From Paludibacteraceae bacterium (lineage in GTDB: Bacteria > Bacteroidota > Bacteroidia > Bacteroidales > Paludibacteraceae): DNA of 56,323 nt. Where the stretch lies: NCBI GenBank assembly GCA_017550335.1, contig JAFZPM010000002.1, forward strand, positions 1 through 56,323. Direction: 5' to 3'. Below are positions 1-7,738 of this stretch, in pieces. The translations under genes and the position numbers were made by a program. The notes under the pieces were generated by a model, which was given only the letters and a program-made list of their open reading frames with translations, did not search any database and was not told where the DNA came from. The stretch's first letter is position 1. Each line of letters opens with the position of its first letter.

Positions 1-312
1 GTAGGGGCGACTACATCACAGGCAGGGGTGTGAAATAATTATGAATTATGAATTAAGAATTTTGAAACGATAGTTCGACATAGTCAATCTTGAAATAACG
101 TAAATGTGGATCCCCACACGATGCGCACACCCTAAGCCCCGTAGAGGCGACTACATCACAGGCAGGGGTGTGAAATAATTATGAATTATGAATTAAGAAT
201 TTTGAAACGATAGTTCGACGTAGTCAATCTTGAAATAACGTAAATGTGGATCCCCACACGATGCGCACGCCCCAAGCCCCGTAGGGGCGACTACATCACA
301 GGCAGGGGTGTC
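1..312. repeat. 140-bp tandem repeat, 2.2 copies
   Basis: A unit of exactly 140 bp starts with GTAGGGGCGACTACATCACA at 1, 141 and 281. The first two copies are complete and nearly identical, differing at a handful of positions such as GTAGGGG versus GTAGAGG; the third stops after about 31 bp. Each full unit contains AATTATGAATTATGAATTAA and a TTGAAACG-type element that recurs at 11.6 kb. The array may begin left of the window. There is no coding potential. Confidence 0.95.
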
Positions 313-677
313 AACCCCTGTTTGATGAACGTGCGTGTGACATGAACCCCGAAGGGGTGACAACAATATAGACGTTAGACCCTAGACATTAGACATTAGC
401 GGAGGATGTGCATACCAATTCTTAACTCTTAACTCTTAATTCTTAATTCTTAACTCCCCGTTGCGTCTTTTATCAAACTGACTATCAGTTATTTGTAAAA
501 TAAGTGCACCTATTTTCCATGTGTTGTGAGCCAATTTTCTTACCCTTAACAAATTCATCCACTCCCCCTGAAAAAGGCAGGAACATATTTAATAAAATTT
601 GAAATTATTCTCATAGGCTAAACTTTCTACCGTCTCTATTTTTGCGATGATTGTCAAACCAAAAGATTCAGAGCATT
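313..677. other. intergenic region with AT-rich and palindromic repeats
   Basis: No gene is seen here. The stretch holds the palindrome CAGGGGTGTCAACCCCTG (302-319), a small ACCCC/GGGGT hairpin near 343-358, a GACATTAGACATTAG repeat, and a run of AATTCTTAACTCTTAA-type octamers at about 416-455. A possible -7 element TATTTTTG lies at 637-644, shortly before the first gene, but I see no good -33 partner. Confidence 0.7.
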
Positions 678-2615
678 ATGAACCACATTTGTAAGAACAT
701 CGCATTACTAATGACTTCCTGGGTCATCGCAACTCCCCAGGTTGCGCATGCGGCGGAAACGCTCAAGGTGGATCTGACGGACAGCATCCGTCCTGTGACT
801 CACTGTGCGTCAGGCTCCCTCTACGGAATGACGGAGAACGAGCCGGCTAACATAGATGGGTTGGTGACTCCCCTGAAACCGCACATGTTCTGCCAACCAC
901 CTGAAGGGAAGAACGGCAACCAACACAATTTCGGGGATGGTTACATCGTGGCGGGTAGGTTGAAAAACACTACCGCCAAAGTACAAATCACACTGGCGGA
1001 CTTGCTTCCGAACTGGCCCTACCGTTGGCCGGGACAGCAGAGCTGGCTGAGCTCCGTGGAGCGAGTCGTGAAGAAAAAGTTCTCCGAAGGCCTGACCAAC
1101 ATCCATAGCTATGTGATCTGGAACGAGCCGGATGGTACTTGGAACACCTCCAACGGAGACATCAACACTACGGTTTGGAAACCTACTTACGAACTACTAC
1201 GTAAATTGGACCCTGAGACGCCTATCGTCGGCCCAGGCATGGCCTACTACAACGAGTCGAGGATGAGGACCTTCCTCACCTTCTGTAAGCAAAACAACTG
1301 CCTCCCTGACCTGATCTGCTGGCACCAATGGGGAAGCGCGGGCTTCGCGGACGCTGTGAAGAGCGTGCGCAAGTTACAGCAGGAGCTGGGCATCCCGGAG
1401 CGCCCGTACTGTATCAACGAGTATTGTGCGGGCTCGGACTCGGACAAGCAGCAGTACGAGGGTTGCCCGGGCTATTCCGTGCCTTTCATCGCTAAGTTCG
1501 AGCGCTACAACGTGGAGAGCGCTACCATCTCCTGGTGGCACGTCCCACACCCAGGCCGATTGGGCAGCCTGCTGACTGACAATGGTCAGAAGGGTGGCGG
1601 ATGGTGGCTCTACAAATGGTACGGCGACATGGATGGCTACATGGCGAGCGTGACCCCGCCTAACGACAGAAGCGAGGGCGTGGACGGTTTCGCCTCCGTG
1701 GACAGGAAACATCACTGCGCCAGCCTCGTGCTGGGCGGCAAGTCAGTGGGCGATGTGAACGTTGTCTTCCAGAAAATGCCGGACTTCCTCAGCGGCGTCG
1801 TCAGGGTGAAAGTGGAACGTGTCACTTGGAAGAGCATCAATACGCCGGTCAACGGTACCGACCTGATCTCCGAATCGGACATGGTGGTCGAGGGTGGTAG
1901 CCTCACCGTCCCTGTGAAGATAGAAAGCGAACTCTACGGCTACCGCATCTACATCACCCCGCTGAACGTGCCCCAAACGCCTTACCGTAACGAGACGGCC
2001 AGCATCCCCGGCCGTGTCGAGGCGGAGCACTACGACGTGGCAGGACAAGGATTCTCCTACTACGACAACGAAGAGAAGAACAGAGGCGACGGTGAGTTTC
2101 GTACGGACGAGGGCGTGGACGTCGTGAAGGCGGGTGACGGCTTCGCGGTAGGCTACACGGAGAAGGGCGAATGGATGGAGTACACGATCGACGTGAAGGA
2201 GTCGAACACCTACAACATCACGGCCAACGTCTCCAACGGAGGCGAAGTGGATGGATTCCAACTCTTCCTCGACGGAGAAGCACTCACGGAGAGCTACACC
2301 ATCGCCCAGACCAGCGAGGACTGGAGCGTTTACGAGGAGATACCGGTCACCACCGCCTATCTGGAGAAGGGTGAACATATCCTGAAAGTCCTCATAGAGG
2401 GGAACTACGTGAACATCGACTGGCTCAATATCGACGTGGCTGACCTCTCCTCCGTACGGAACATACTGGGCGACAAGGAGATAAACGCCCTCAAGGATGC
2501 CTTGTTCTACGACATGAACGGCCAGCAGATGCAACGCCATGACCTGCAACGGAACAAGTGCTATATCATGGTCTCTTCCAACAATAAAGAGGGTCTCAAA
2601 TTCGTGAAGGAATAA
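678..2615 (+). CDS. secreted clan GH-A glycoside hydrolase (GH39-like) with CBM6
   Basis: This is an exported polysaccharide hydrolase of 645 residues. An ATG start at 678 gives a signal peptide ending near AHA-AET; a TTG start 27 bp upstream would spoil it. Residues 30-430 look like a clan GH-A barrel: WNEP with Glu150 as likely acid/base and INEYC with Glu248 as likely nucleophile. GH39-like is my best guess, but the family is not certain. Residues 440-590 form a CBM6-type carbohydrate-binding module (VEAEHYD, GEWMEYTIDV, NIDWLNI). The last 45 residues, with FYDMNGQQM, resemble the short type IX sorting domain seen in Prevotella-like species. Xylan or another hemicellulose is a plausible substrate. 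The gene stands alone, with 320 bp before the next one. Confidence 0.8.
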   Translation: MNHICKNIALLMTSWVIATPQVAHAAETLKVDLTDSIRPVTHCASGSLYGMTENEPANIDGLVTPLKPHMFCQPPEGKNGNQHNFGDGYIVAGRLKNTTAKVQITLADLLPNWPYRWPGQQSWLSSVERVVKKKFSEGLTNIHSYVIWNEPDGTWNTSNGDINTTVWKPTYELLRKLDPETPIVGPGMAYYNESRMRTFLTFCKQNNCLPDLICWHQWGSAGFADAVKSVRKLQQELGIPERPYCINEYCAGSDSDKQQYEGCPGYSVPFIAKFERYNVESATISWWHVPHPGRLGSLLTDNGQKGGGWWLYKWYGDMDGYMASVTPPNDRSEGVDGFASVDRKHHCASLVLGGKSVGDVNVVFQKMPDFLSGVVRVKVERVTWKSINTPVNGTDLISESDMVVEGGSLTVPVKIESELYGYRIYITPLNVPQTPYRNETASIPGRVEAEHYDVAGQGFSYYDNEEKNRGDGEFRTDEGVDVVKAGDGFAVGYTEKGEWMEYTIDVKESNTYNITANVSNGGEVDGFQLFLDGEALTESYTIAQTSEDWSVYEEIPVTTAYLEKGEHILKVLIEGNYVNIDWLNIDVADLSSVRNILGDKEINALKDALFYDMNGQQMQRHDLQRNKCYIMVSSNNKEGLKFVKE

Positions 2616-2935
2616 ATGATGAACTGACAACATAGGGGAACGTCTGATCAACTCAGCCTCTTCCCTCGCCTATTGATTAGATGGTCCTGCGATATACAAC
2701 ACCGGACCATCTTTCATTATCCCTCCTACTGGACTTCCGGAACCAAATCCGCCCTTACTATCTAACTATCTACGATTTGCCATTTTTAGACACGGCACAC
2801 ACATCCATTACACCTCTCCTCCACGTGGAACTGCCGTAATCTGTTAATTTAAAACAACGGATTTTTAGAACTCAACTTAAATCTTTTCACTAAGTTTGTG
2901 GATAATTCATCATTCATCCGAATTTCTATTTATAC
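2616..2935. other. intergenic region with promoter-like element
   Basis: No gene is seen. The imperfect inverted pair GATGGTCCTG / CACCGGACCATC (about 2681-2713), followed by TTTCATTAT, could end transcription of the upstream glycosidase. TAAGTTTG at 2891-2898 matches the Bacteroidales -7 consensus and is placed well to drive the next gene; its -33 box is poor. Confidence 0.45.
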
Positions 2936-4444
2936 ATGATATTTTCACGTCATCTGTTCGCAACCTTATTGGGAATCATAATCCCTATCGTCCAGCTCTT
3001 CCCGCAGACGGGCGATCTGCCTCGTGTTTCTCCTGCGTCACAGGGCGTATATCCTTCTGATATAGAGACTTACTTCAATGCGATGCTCTCCTGTCCCACG
3101 GGCGAGCCGCATGGCATCATGATCCTTCGCCACGGCAAGGTGATCGGTGAACTCTTCCCGAAACCGTTCGACGCTTCCTATCCGCAGATGCTCTACTCGG
3201 ACGCCAAGTCTTTCGTGGGACTGGCGGTGGTGCTGGCGATCGAGGAGAACCGCCTACGGCTGACGGACCGTGTGGCCTCCTTCTTCCCTGACCTGCTACC
3301 GGACACGATCTCCGACAACCTAGCCGCGATGACGGTCCGCGATCTCCTGACCATGACCTCAGGCATCCAGCCGGACCCGCTGATGCGTACGACGGGGGCG
3401 GACTGGATTCGACGATACCTCGCCAAACCGGTCGAAAAGCCTGGCGAGATCTTCCACTACGACTCCATGTGCTCCTACCTGCTTTCCGCCATCGTGCAAC
3501 GGGTGACGGGGCAGAAAACATTGGATTACCTGAAGCAGAGGATCTTCAACCCCCTGCACATCACGGAGGTGGACTGGGAAGAGAGCCCCGAAGGCATCAA
3601 CACGGGTGGCTGGGGGCTACGCATGCAGGTGGAGTCGATGGCTAAGATCGGTCAGCTGCTGCTCAACAAGGGCAACTGGGAGGGCAAGCAACTCATCTCG
3701 CCCGAATGGGTGGAGGAGATGACCTCCTCCCTGCAGGAGACGGGCATGATGGACACGTACGGCTACCATATATGGCGCTGCGACTACCCGAACGCCTACC
3801 GCGCAGACGGGGCCTTGGGGCAGTACATCATCGTGGCGCCCGACGAGGACATGGTGGTGGCCATCACGCAGGCGAACACGAGCAACGGTGTGGCGGAGCG
3901 TCACCTTGTCTGGGACTTCCTCCGCAAGGTGAAGAGCGAACCCCTGCCTGACACAAGCGGCTATGTTCAACTGCGGAAGGCGCAATCCGCCTACTCGTTG
4001 CCGACGGTGGCCATGGGCAAACGCAACATCAGAAGCCTCTCGAAGATGGCGAACCAGACATTCACCTTAGGGGCGAACGGGCTGGACTGGAAGTCTGTGC
4101 GCTTCGAGCCTGGCAAGGACACGCTACGGATCATCGTCACCACCGCGACGGATGAGCGATACACAATCTTGGCGGGGCGCGGGGAGTGGCTCACCACCCA
4201 CACCGACGCCTATCCGCCCTACAGCATACGGGCCGTGGGACGCTTCAAGGGTATCCATGGTCCCTTCCATGTGGCGGGATGCTACGGCGGGAACGCCTCC
4301 GAGCTGATTCTCAAGGTGCGCTACACCAGCTGGGGCAGCGGGGCCGACCTGCACTTCCAACTGACGAAGGGCCAACTCTCCCTGCAGCTCAAGGAGAACG
4401 GCAAGCGCAAGGCGTATGACGTCGAAGTCTCCGTGGGGGAATAG
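2936..4444 (+). CDS. secreted serine hydrolase, class C beta-lactamase family
   Basis: A 502-residue protein of the beta-lactamase/penicillin-binding-protein-like family (PF00144), which includes D-peptidases and esterases; the substrate cannot be told from sequence. It starts with a signal peptide (hydrophobic to about LFPQTG). The SxxK active-site motif is SDAKSF near residue 88, and YDSMCSY near residue 175 sits where the Tyr-x-Ser/Asn motif is expected. The third motif is GALGQY rather than HTG. About 130 residues follow the catalytic domain and end in KRKAYDVEVSVGE. The last 48 bp and some 14 bp beyond are repeated at 5966-6027, on the other side of the AAA gene. A lactamase acting on antibiotics is less likely than a peptidase or esterase. 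Confidence 0.85.
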   Translation: MIFSRHLFATLLGIIIPIVQLFPQTGDLPRVSPASQGVYPSDIETYFNAMLSCPTGEPHGIMILRHGKVIGELFPKPFDASYPQMLYSDAKSFVGLAVVLAIEENRLRLTDRVASFFPDLLPDTISDNLAAMTVRDLLTMTSGIQPDPLMRTTGADWIRRYLAKPVEKPGEIFHYDSMCSYLLSAIVQRVTGQKTLDYLKQRIFNPLHITEVDWEESPEGINTGGWGLRMQVESMAKIGQLLLNKGNWEGKQLISPEWVEEMTSSLQETGMMDTYGYHIWRCDYPNAYRADGALGQYIIVAPDEDMVVAITQANTSNGVAERHLVWDFLRKVKSEPLPDTSGYVQLRKAQSAYSLPTVAMGKRNIRSLSKMANQTFTLGANGLDWKSVRFEPGKDTLRIIVTTATDERYTILAGRGEWLTTHTDAYPPYSIRAVGRFKGIHGPFHVAGCYGGNASELILKVRYTSWGSGADLHFQLTKGQLSLQLKENGKRKAYDVEVSVGE

Positions 4445-4458
4445 GAATGTCAATGCGT
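4397..4458. repeat. 62-bp direct repeat, copy 1
   Basis: This copy covers the last 48 bp of the serine hydrolase gene and 14 bp after it. It matches 5966-6027 with three mismatches; the two copies are 1569 bp apart and enclose the AAA ATPase gene. Confidence 0.95.
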
Positions 4459-4572
4459 TATGAATGTTTATCGGTTGGCCTCCCGTAGAGACGCAATATT
4501 TTGCGTCTAATAACCCCGAAACAAACAATAAAATGCCGTGCGTCTCCACAAAATAACATAACATTTTTTCAT

Positions 4573-4612
4573 CCTGTGCCATCATTTGGCATAGGTTGTT
4601 TTTTTCTTTGCC
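4573..4612 (+). repeat. promoter-like repeat, copy 1
   Basis: The element reads CCTGTGCC then ATTTGGCATAGGTTGT and a T-rich stretch. A close copy lies at 7529-7568, ahead of the mcrB gene. It sits 55-95 bp before the AAA gene and has TTTG followed by a CTTTG-type box, so it could be a shared promoter or operator. Confidence 0.7.
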
Positions 4613-4666
4613 CTCATCATTCTAGTTGCCAAATAGTGCATCTTCTATAACCATTTGTGTCATCAT

Positions 4667-5953
4667 ATGAAAAAGGAAACATTGGAATGTATAGAACTCC
4701 TCAAAAGTCGTTTGGACTTAGTGGAGGTTTGTGAGGACAATGAGGATACATTCAAAGGGATGGATATGATCTCAGCCATGTGTCAGGTAGACAAGCTTTT
4801 AGAAAACTCATCATTGAGTAAAGGATTCTTCGAAGTGGCGGAAAAACCCCTTAGATTTATCTCTATGAAGATGAATCTAACCATGAGGCAAAGTGCAGTG
4901 TTTGTTCTTTTCGCCTCTGAGTGTTTTTCGTCCTACATTAGCATTGATACTATTGCTGATAAATGTGGCTGTAGTACGATAGCCCTCTTGCGTTATTTGA
5001 ATGACATTGACGAGTTGGAAAACCGAGGCATAATTGGTCGCTGTGAAGAGAGATATTGCTGTACCCGTACCTACCGTGTTTCTCAAAAAACCATTAACGA
5101 ACTCTGTGGTGATGTGTTAAGCGATAACGAGTTGGAAAGTGATGAGAAAAACATCATCAAACACGAGGAAATCATCGGCAAGGAACTTTTCTATGACACG
5201 GAGATTGATTCTCGAATAAAAAAACTGAGGCGACTTTTGGATCGGGAGCAATACAGGATTGTCCATCAACGAATGCAGGAGAAGGGGTTTCATTGCGGGT
5301 TCACATGCCTTTTCTATGGAGATCCAGGCACGGGAAAGACAGAGACTGTCCTTCAATTGGCGAAGAGAACAGGACGTGACATTCTGCAGGTCAACATCTC
5401 GCAGATAAAGAGCATGTGGGTAGGCGAGAGTGAGAATAACATCAAGCAAGTCTTTGATGATTATAGGAGGAAGGTGAAGGATTCTGACATCACGCCCATC
5501 CTGCTCTTCAATGAAGCGGACGCGATTATCGGCAAACGTCAGGAGGGCGCGGAGAGAGCCGTTGATAAGATGGAGAACTCCATCCAGAACATCATCTTGC
5601 AGGAGATGGAATCGTTCGACGGAATCCTGATCGCCACGACCAATTTGGTACAGAACATGGATAAGGCTTTTGAACGTAGATTCCTTTATAAAGTCAAGTT
5701 CGAGAAACCTACGGTTGAAGCCCGTATGAGCATTTGGCAAAATATGCTTCCAATGTTGGATGAAAGCGACATTCGCATCTTGGCTACCCGATACGACTTC
5801 AGTGGCGGACAGATTGAGAACATCGCCCGCCACCACACCATTGACGGTATCCTGAACGGTGAGGACTCCACTTCGTTCGATTCCCTGGTTCAGCATTGCG
5901 AAAATGAGTGGTTGGAGAAAAAGCGAAGCACCTGCATCGGATTTGCGATATGA
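4667..5953 (+). CDS. AAA+ ATPase with N-terminal winged-helix-like region
   Basis: A 428-residue cytoplasmic AAA+ ATPase. The ATG at 4667 is preferred over a TTG four codons earlier. Residues 1-145 are mostly helical and include a possible winged helix (DTIADKCGCSTIALLRYL). The AAA+ core has Walker A GDPGTGKT at about 218-225, the Walker B-like LLFNEADAI near 280 (Asn before Glu in place of the usual Asp), a sensor-1 TTN, and an arginine-finger-type FERRF. The last 60 residues look like an AAA+ lid domain. The role is unknown; similar stand-alone ATPases are frequent in accessory islands. The gene lies between the 62-bp direct repeats, which suggests insertion or local duplication. A short AT-rich gap separates it from the next ATPase gene. 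Confidence 0.85.
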   Translation: MKKETLECIELLKSRLDLVEVCEDNEDTFKGMDMISAMCQVDKLLENSSLSKGFFEVAEKPLRFISMKMNLTMRQSAVFVLFASECFSSYISIDTIADKCGCSTIALLRYLNDIDELENRGIIGRCEERYCCTRTYRVSQKTINELCGDVLSDNELESDEKNIIKHEEIIGKELFYDTEIDSRIKKLRRLLDREQYRIVHQRMQEKGFHCGFTCLFYGDPGTGKTETVLQLAKRTGRDILQVNISQIKSMWVGESENNIKQVFDDYRRKVKDSDITPILLFNEADAIIGKRQEGAERAVDKMENSIQNIILQEMESFDGILIATTNLVQNMDKAFERRFLYKVKFEKPTVEARMSIWQNMLPMLDESDIRILATRYDFSGGQIENIARHHTIDGILNGEDSTSFDSLVQHCENEWLEKKRSTCIGFAI

Positions 5954-5965
5954 TGGAGTCGAGAA

Positions 5966-6027
5966 AACGGCAAGCGCAAGGCGTATGGCATCGAGGTCTC
6001 CGTGGGGGAATAGGAATGTCAATGCGT
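5966..6027. repeat. 62-bp direct repeat, copy 2 (hydrolase 3'-end remnant)
   Basis: This copy would encode ENGKRKAYGIEVSVGE and a stop codon, which is the C-terminus of the serine hydrolase with two changes (Asp to Gly, Val to Ile). Nothing upstream of it resembles the rest of that gene, so it is a fragment. It begins 12 bp after the AAA gene stop. Weak similarity to the region after copy 1 continues for about 15 bp. Confidence 0.9.
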
Positions 6028-6034
6028 CTAATGG

Positions 6035-6133
6035 TTATTGGCTTTTGCTCTATTTTTTATTAAAAACGGGCTGGTTTTTGCTCTGTTTTTTATTAAAAAT
6101 GGGCGATTTTTTGCTCTATATTTTATAAAATTC
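6035..6133. repeat. 33-bp tandem repeat, 3 copies
   Basis: Three units start at 6035, 6068 and 6101. Each holds TTTTGCTCTRTTTTTTAT-like sequence, and the last two begin with GGGC. The third unit supplies the -33 box of the promoter for the DUF4143 ATPase. Confidence 0.85.
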
Positions 6134-6141
6134 TATCTTTG
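6110..6141 (+). promoter_or_regulatory. Bacteroidales-type promoter of the DUF4143 ATPase
   Basis: TTTG at 6110-6113 and TATCTTTG at 6134-6141, with 20 bp between them, match the TTTG-N19-21-TAnnTTTG consensus. The start codon follows 21 bp later. Confidence 0.65.
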
Positions 6142-6162
6142 TGCATAGCTTAATCACTTAAT

Positions 6163-7500
6163 ATGGCATACTTTAGAAGGAACATAGATCATCAATTGGA
6201 ATCGTGGCGCACAGCCATCGATCATAAACCCTTGCTTATCCGTGGCGCACGTCAGGTTGGCAAATCCACTGCTGTCAGAGAATTAGGGAAGTCCTTCCGC
6301 TATTATTTGGAAATAAACTTGGAGAAACAATCCGAACTGCACCAATTCTTTACAGAAAGCATTGATGTCAAACGAACTTGCCAGCTGCTGAGTGTAACTA
6401 CAGGTATACCAATTGTTCCAGGTGAGACGCTACTTTTCATCGATGAAATACAAGAATGTGCGAATGCCATCAAAGCTCTGCGTTATTTCCGTGAGGATTA
6501 TCCCGAACTTCATGTCATTGCCGCAGGTTCGCTTTTGGAGTTCGCCTTAGAAGATCTTCCCTCTTTTGCTGTTGGACGAATCCGTTCATTTTATTTGTAT
6601 CCTTTCTCTTTCGACGATTTTCTTTCGGCCCAAGGACTAGATGCGTTAATAGAATTCAAATCACAGGCTGTGACAGGGAACACACCTTTGCCGGAACCCA
6701 TCCACAACCAGCTAAAAGATCAATTGCGCACGTTCTATTTAGTTGGGGGAATGCCCGAAGCGGTTAAGACATGGATTAGCAAAAAAGATTTTTTGGAATG
6801 CGGGCGAGTGCATAACGACATTCTCGACACCTATCTGCAAGATTTCGCCAAATACAAAAAACGAGTATCTCCCGACCTGTTGCGGCAAGTGTTACGTTCA
6901 GTAACCCTTCAAGTAGGTACAAAGTTTATCTTCTCCCAAGCGAATCGTGAGGTTCCCGCCTCTTCCATCAAAGAATGTCTCCATCTATTGACTCTGGCGG
7001 GGCTTATCACTCCTGTCAAACACACCGCCGCCAACGGACTTCCATTAGGAGCGGAAGAGAATCCAAAATTCACAAAATATCTTTTCCTCGACTTGGGATT
7101 GATGCAAGCCATGCTCTCGTTGCCAGCGGACAGAATATTTTTAGCCAACGATTCTGATTTTGTAAACAAGGGAGCAACATCAGAAATGTTTGCAGGTCTG
7201 GAATTGCTCAAAGTCCACGACTGTTTCGTTAAAGCCGAGATGTTTTATTGGCAAAACACAGACAAAGGAACTCAAGGAGAAATCGACTACCTTTCTGTCA
7301 TTGATGGAAAGATTATCCCAATAGAAGTAAAAGCGAGTACAAAAGGAAGCATGCAAAGCCTTTATGGGTTCATGTCTAAACACGCTTCTGCCTTTGGTAT
7401 TCGAACCTCACTTGAGAATATCTCATCCTTTGTTCATGACGGCAATACCATCAAAGTTGTACCTCTGTATGCATTGTCTTCTATAAACAAGGGGGAATAA
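6163..7500 (+). CDS. AAA_14 / DUF4143 family ATPase
   Basis: A 445-residue ATP-binding protein of the very common AAA_14-DUF4143 family. The N-terminal ATPase domain has Walker A RGARQVGKST at about 27-36, Walker B LLFIDEIQEC near 90, and the family's AAGSLLEFAL and SFYLYPFSFDDFL motifs. The C-terminal DUF4143 part carries GEIDYLSVIDGKIIPIEVKA, which resembles a PD-(D/E)XK nuclease core (Asp, then Glu-Val-Lys). Members are thought to be linked to mobile or defence functions, but their role is not known. It has its own promoter and is not obviously co-transcribed with the AAA gene upstream. Confidence 0.9.
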   Translation: MAYFRRNIDHQLESWRTAIDHKPLLIRGARQVGKSTAVRELGKSFRYYLEINLEKQSELHQFFTESIDVKRTCQLLSVTTGIPIVPGETLLFIDEIQECANAIKALRYFREDYPELHVIAAGSLLEFALEDLPSFAVGRIRSFYLYPFSFDDFLSAQGLDALIEFKSQAVTGNTPLPEPIHNQLKDQLRTFYLVGGMPEAVKTWISKKDFLECGRVHNDILDTYLQDFAKYKKRVSPDLLRQVLRSVTLQVGTKFIFSQANREVPASSIKECLHLLTLAGLITPVKHTAANGLPLGAEENPKFTKYLFLDLGLMQAMLSLPADRIFLANDSDFVNKGATSEMFAGLELLKVHDCFVKAEMFYWQNTDKGTQGEIDYLSVIDGKIIPIEVKASTKGSMQSLYGFMSKHASAFGIRTSLENISSFVHDGNTIKVVPLYALSSINKGE

Positions 7501-7528
7501 AAGTTTGCCATAACTCATTTTTCGAAAA

Positions 7529-7568
7529 CCTGTGCCTCAATTTGGCGTAGGTTGTGCTTTATTTTGCA
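7529..7568 (+). repeat. promoter-like repeat, copy 2
   Basis: CCTGTGCC followed by AATTTGGCGTAGGTTGTG repeats the element at 4573-4612. It lies about 170-210 bp before mcrB. Confidence 0.7.
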
Positions 7569-7645
7569 GTCGAATGAATGATTAATATGGCGACTGATGG
7601 TTGGAAACAGCACCCCTGAAGACGAGTTGATAAATATTAATAAAT

Positions 7646-7655
7646 GGGGGGGGGG
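7646..7655. repeat. poly-G tract, 10 residues
   Basis: Ten consecutive G residues lie about 40 bp before the likely -7 element (TATCTTTA, 7697-7704) and 83 bp before the mcrB start codon. Tracts of this length are slippage-prone. Confidence 0.95.
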
Positions 7656-7738
7656 AATGTTTGGGCGATGAGTTGTGGGTATTGATTGTTTTTTGGTATC
7701 TTTAGGAATGTAATATCAACTTGGAAATATAACAAAAC

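Noticed and set aside
1743..2651. 302-codon minus-strand frame opposite the CBM6 region
   Set aside because: Antisense to the glycosidase; no start signals or known motifs.
5859..6128. Frame with LLYFLLK-type repeats
   Set aside because: The repeats come from the 33-bp DNA repeat; it overlaps the AAA gene end and a promoter.
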